A stretch of 64,000 nt of DNA. Source: Brachionus plicatilis. Its lineage: Eukaryota; Rotifera; Eurotatoria; Ploima; Brachionidae. Shown one piece after another: positions 60,838 through 64,000 of this stretch. The translations under genes were made by a program, and so were the position numbers. Below the pieces are notes generated by a model that was not told the DNA's origin, made no database searches, and worked only from the letters and a program-made list of their open reading frames with translations. The stretch covers positions 1,238,245 through 1,302,244 of the forward strand of contig QEOQ01000460.1 in the NCBI GenBank assembly GCA_010279815.1, read 5' to 3'. Position 1 is the first letter of the stretch. Each line of letters begins with the position of its first letter.

Positions 60838-61883
60838 GCATTACGGTAAATGTATTGGTTATAGAACTGAAATCCTGCGATAATTATCTATATCTGAACG
60901 GCTGGCAGACCTATCCGACAAAGTCACTTCCGACAAGTCATTTCCGACAAATCACCATCCGACAATGCCTTTTCCGACAAAATAATTTCCGATAAGTCAT
61001 TTCCGACAAATCCCGATCCGACAATTTTTTATTTAACAATTAATTAAAAAGTTACTTTTCCGACAAAGTCTTTTAACTAATATCAAATAAAAATTGTCCA
61101 AAAAAATAGTATTGTCACCAAATTTATTTTATAACTGATATGTCTCAAAGTCAAGATAATACTTTTATTGAGTTTAAAACCACCAAAGGGAAACTATGTA
61201 TTGATTACCTAACTGAAAAGTATCGGTTTAAATATGAATTTGTAGTGAAAACGAATCTTCTGGTTGCCTAGCAACCATTAAAAAATTTGAAAACACCATT
61301 ACCAAACAACCAATTACCGATTTTGGTCACCAAATAGGCACAAAAAAATTTTAGAAATTTAACCAGATCTTAAATCAAGGACGATTATGAAGGAAATTGA
61401 ATAAGGTGCAATAAACGCTGCTAAAACCTTTTTAATTAATTATTTTTTATTTAATTATTTAATAAAAAATTGTCGGATCGGGATTTGTCGGAAATGACTT
61501 ATCGGAAATTATTTTGTCGGAAAAGGCATTGTCGGATGGTGATTTGTCGGAAATGACTTGTCGGAAGTGACTTGTCGGAAGTGACTTGTCGGAAGTGACT
61601 TGTCGGAAGTGACTTGTCGGAAGTGACTTGTCGGAAGTGACTTTTTCGGATAGGTCTGACTACCATCTGAACTGGCACCTTTATTTTTAAATAAGGGATT
61701 AACAATGGCAATTTTCCAGTCTTCATGTATTTTTTTAAAAACTAAACAGTTATTAAAGAGCTCATATAGTAATCGAACAAAAAATTCGTTGAGATTTTTA
61801 ATTATTTTAGTTTGAATTCCAACCAATCTAGGAAAGCTTGATGAATGGTGTTCGTGATTCTCATTTAAGCATGACATAGCCAC
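60838..61883 (-). pseudogene. LINE RT N-terminal block, interrupted by hAT-like MITE
   Basis: Minus strand 61883-61665 encodes SSFPRLVGIQTKIIKN, NEFFVRLLYELFNNCLVF and HEDWKIAIVNPLFKNKGASS. This is the region just before the first RT motif. The frame is broken at 61664 by an insertion and resumes at 60899 as IDNYRRISVL, matching the NYRPISLL motif that normally follows directly. Confidence 0.82.
60900..61664. mobile_element. hAT-like MITE with GTCGGAA subrepeats and 8-bp target duplication
   Basis: A 765-bp insertion flanked by perfect direct repeats ATCTGAAC (60892-60899 and 61665-61672). Ends are GGCTGGCAGACCTATCCGA and, inverted, GGTAGTCAGACCTATCCGA. Each arm is an array of words such as TTCCGACAAGTCA. 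The right arm has about seven 14-bp units (ttgtcggaagtgac) at 61556-61640, where the left has one or two. The centre (about 61030-61460) is AT-rich and non-coding. Confidence 0.92.
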
Positions 61884-62194
61884 CCTTGAAAAATATTTTA
61901 ATAAAGATATAATGTTTATAAAAAATAATATAAATCAACTAAAAGTGGCTCTTAAATCGGAACTAGATTAATGAATTTAATGACGGTTTAACTGACTCAA
62001 TAAAGCTATGCTTAGAAAATCTTAGGTTCAAGCACTATAGGATCTTACTTAAAAACCTAATAAAGTCTTTTTAGTAATGGTCTCATTATTCTTGGACTTG
62101 ATCAATCGGATAACTATATACTAGGTTATCATTTTTTCTTATTCTCAAATTGTATTTTTTCTATTTTATAAACTTTTTATTGTATTATATTTAA
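61884..62194. other. Intergenic, no gene seen
   Basis: Probably further decayed LINE DNA upstream of the RT block. No clear frame. Confidence 0.35.
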
Positions 62195-62242
62195 ATTTTA
62201 CTTCTCCAAAATGGAGGTTAATTGCTAATCAATAATAAAAAT
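62195..62242 (+). repeat. LINE 3' end
   Basis: acttctccaaaatggaggttaattgc followed by an AATAATAAAAAT tail; a small CTCC..GGAG hairpin. Resembles 26980-27050. Confidence 0.45.
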
Positions 62243-62373
62243 GATTTTTGTAGCCCTACGTTGTACACTTTCAAGAAATAGACTAAGAATTATTATAAAA
62301 GAAATAAGACGAAGGCACAAGAAAAAATTATTAGTAAAAGAGCACTTGAAATTAAGAAATTTTCAGGGATTAT

Positions 62374-62613
62374 ACCTCATTTGGAATCCTTGAACATAGA
62401 AATGGTGGAAGAACTATACATGAAACGCAAGATATTCTTCTTGAGACAGTTAAAGAATAGCTCGGTGTGCTGGAGTATCTTGACGCTCCTAAAGTGGTAA
62501 CTTTAAAGAGTTTAATCAGAAAAACGCCTCGTCTCGCAGACAACATAATAGCGTGGAGAAAAAGACCCATTTCGATGTTACAGATCATAGATCGAAGACT
62601 TAAATCGAAATAA
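62374..62613 (+). pseudogene. Unidentified broken open frame
   Basis: 80 codons with one in-frame TAG (62458-62460): SFGILEHRNGGRTIHETQDI before it, and VLEYLDAPKVVTLKSLIRKT then RLADNIIAWRKRP and IDRRLKSK after it, ending TAA. Composition is coding-like but I do not recognise it. Given the surroundings it may come from a mobile element. Confidence 0.35.
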
Positions 62614-64000
62614 TTAATCATAATAAAAAATTAATTAAAGATTGCTTTAGAATTTATTCAAATCAAGATGAAATTCAATCAAATGTTGAATTAGATTATA
62701 TTAATAAAGATGAAGATTGAATGCCAAGAACACAATGAAATCAGCCAAATAAAACGAGTGTCCGTGATTTCAAAGTCCCAAAAAGGCTCTCAATTTTCGG
62801 GTTTAATTACTTAAAACAGCATTACAACAACAGTTTTTTAAAGTTTTGAGTTTTTTAAACAATAAAATCTATTAAATCAATTAATAAATGTATTGTTTGT
62901 CTAACAATTTTATTCATATTTTGTAAATAAAAATTTTAACTTGAAAAATAATTCATTTTTTTGTAAAAATTTTTTTTCATTTTCATAAAGTAAAATATGT
63001 ATTTTTAATAAAAAGTTAATAATTACTCTGCTATTAAATTTTTTTTATCTTTATGTAAATTTTGAACATTTTTTTCTTTTTTATATCAATTTTTACGTCG
63101 CCTTTTGGTGTTTTACTCGAATTAAATAAATAAAATAAATAAATAAATAAAAAGTTAATTTTAATTGCTTTTATAAGGATTTTTTTTTAAATTTGTTATT
63201 ATACTAATGAATTAACACCATCCCATGTTAAATTGAAGAATATGTGTTCGTAATTTGGAGAAAAAAACAATAAATATAAGTGGCCGAATTGTTTTTAACA
63301 TATGATAAAATTTTCAGAATGTTAATTTTTAAATATCTTTTAGTATATGTTAATTATTTAATTATATTTTATACGCTCTGAACTAAATAAAAAATTTGAA
63401 AGAACATAAAAATAAAAAAAAACAATTTAATTAATTTAAGGAAAAATTTTTAAAGAAACATTCTGGTTTAAAAAAAAAGATATTTTGAATTAAGAAATGT
63501 ATACTTAGACGTCAAAAAAATGATCCTCGATTTTTGGATTTTTTAAAACTTTAAAAGATACTTATATAAATTAAAATTATAGTAATCAAAATTTAATCGA
63601 AATTATCAATATTTTCTATTTCGATTCCATATTAGATTTTTTTGGAAAAAAATTTTATAGATATATCTGTCTACTTACATTAAATAAAAATAAAAAGCAC
63701 AAATTGAAGCTCAATTGATCAGTCTGGATAAAAAATAGTATAACATGATTCAGCTAAAATTAAATCATTGGGAGAACATTATATTCAAGGAAAATATTTT
63801 AAACCAATTTTTCGAATTTTAAAATAGCATTTCAATTGAAAAGTAAAAATGATAAATTTAATAATATTTAAATCTATAGTATTTTATAAGTCTTTTTTTT
63901 AACCATTAGCTCGATTTATTTTTAATTAAAATCCAAATAAGTTGCTTGATTATAATAATCTTAATAAATAAGTCGAAAGATGATTTTTAAGGAAAAATTT
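62614..64000. other. Terminal AT-rich region, no gene seen
   Basis: No supported gene. At 63098-63152 a sequence ending gtgttttactcgaattaaataaataaaataaataaataaataaa looks like a retroposon tail with a TAAA microsatellite. Confidence 0.45.

Noticed and set aside
61545..61650. Regular short repeats resembling a CRISPR array
   Set aside because: Units are contiguous with no unique spacers, lie in a eukaryotic transposon arm, and there are no cas genes.

Overview
The window is nuclear DNA from a small-genome, AT-rich invertebrate. It carries metazoan genes (Groucho, SV2-type transporter, Aurora kinase, Hog/Hint protein, PRDX4), very short introns (mostly 46-60 nt, GT..AG, T-rich 3' ends), single-exon genes separated by as little as 50 bp, and intergenic DNA full of non-LTR retrotransposon fragments and short inverted-repeat elements. 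A monogonont rotifer such as Brachionus is my best guess, from base composition, intron size and gene style. That is inference; no marker here proves it.

Layout. 1-12 kb is gene-dense: an unidentified gene running off the left edge, a small membrane protein, signal peptide peptidase, an SV2-like transporter, a leucine-rich-repeat protein, a small type I membrane protein, a secreted Cys-rich + Hog/Hint protein and a cathepsin L-like protease. 12.2-13.3 kb holds an Aurora kinase. 14.3-16.4 kb is transposon debris: a LINE remnant, a long-TIR MITE, a 181-bp inverted repeat and a DDE transposase scrap. 17.8-24.5 kb is the largest subunit of RNA polymerase I. 24.9-30.4 kb carries a fold-back MITE, an intronless 7TM receptor with a large ectodomain, and LINE ends. 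30.7-35.4 kb is a tight same-strand trio: sigma-class GST, a mitochondrial HflX-type GTPase (GTPBP6-like) and GatA. 36.2-37.6 kb is a SERBP1/HABP4 RNA-binding protein and 38.6-39.5 kb a secreted/ER peroxiredoxin-4. 39.5-46.5 kb is nearly featureless. 46.5-47.8 kb is a LINE split by a piggyBac-like element. 48.8-54.7 kb is Groucho, whose exons are strikingly GC-rich. The rest (55-64 kb, after a run of N) is mobile-element territory: a Tc1-type element, a 176-bp higher-order tandem array, and a LINE interrupted by a hAT-like MITE with an 8-bp target duplication.

The genes are mostly unrelated housekeeping and developmental functions, so no pathway cluster is evident, except that GTPBP6-like and GatA both serve mitochondrial translation and lie 50 bp apart. 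Coding exons were assembled by eye from frame, splice signals and family motifs; splice positions are predictions. The most unusual protein is the secreted Hog/Hint protein with a non-hedgehog N-terminus. The most informative DNA structures are the nested insertions, whose removal restores the interrupted reverse-transcriptase reading frame.
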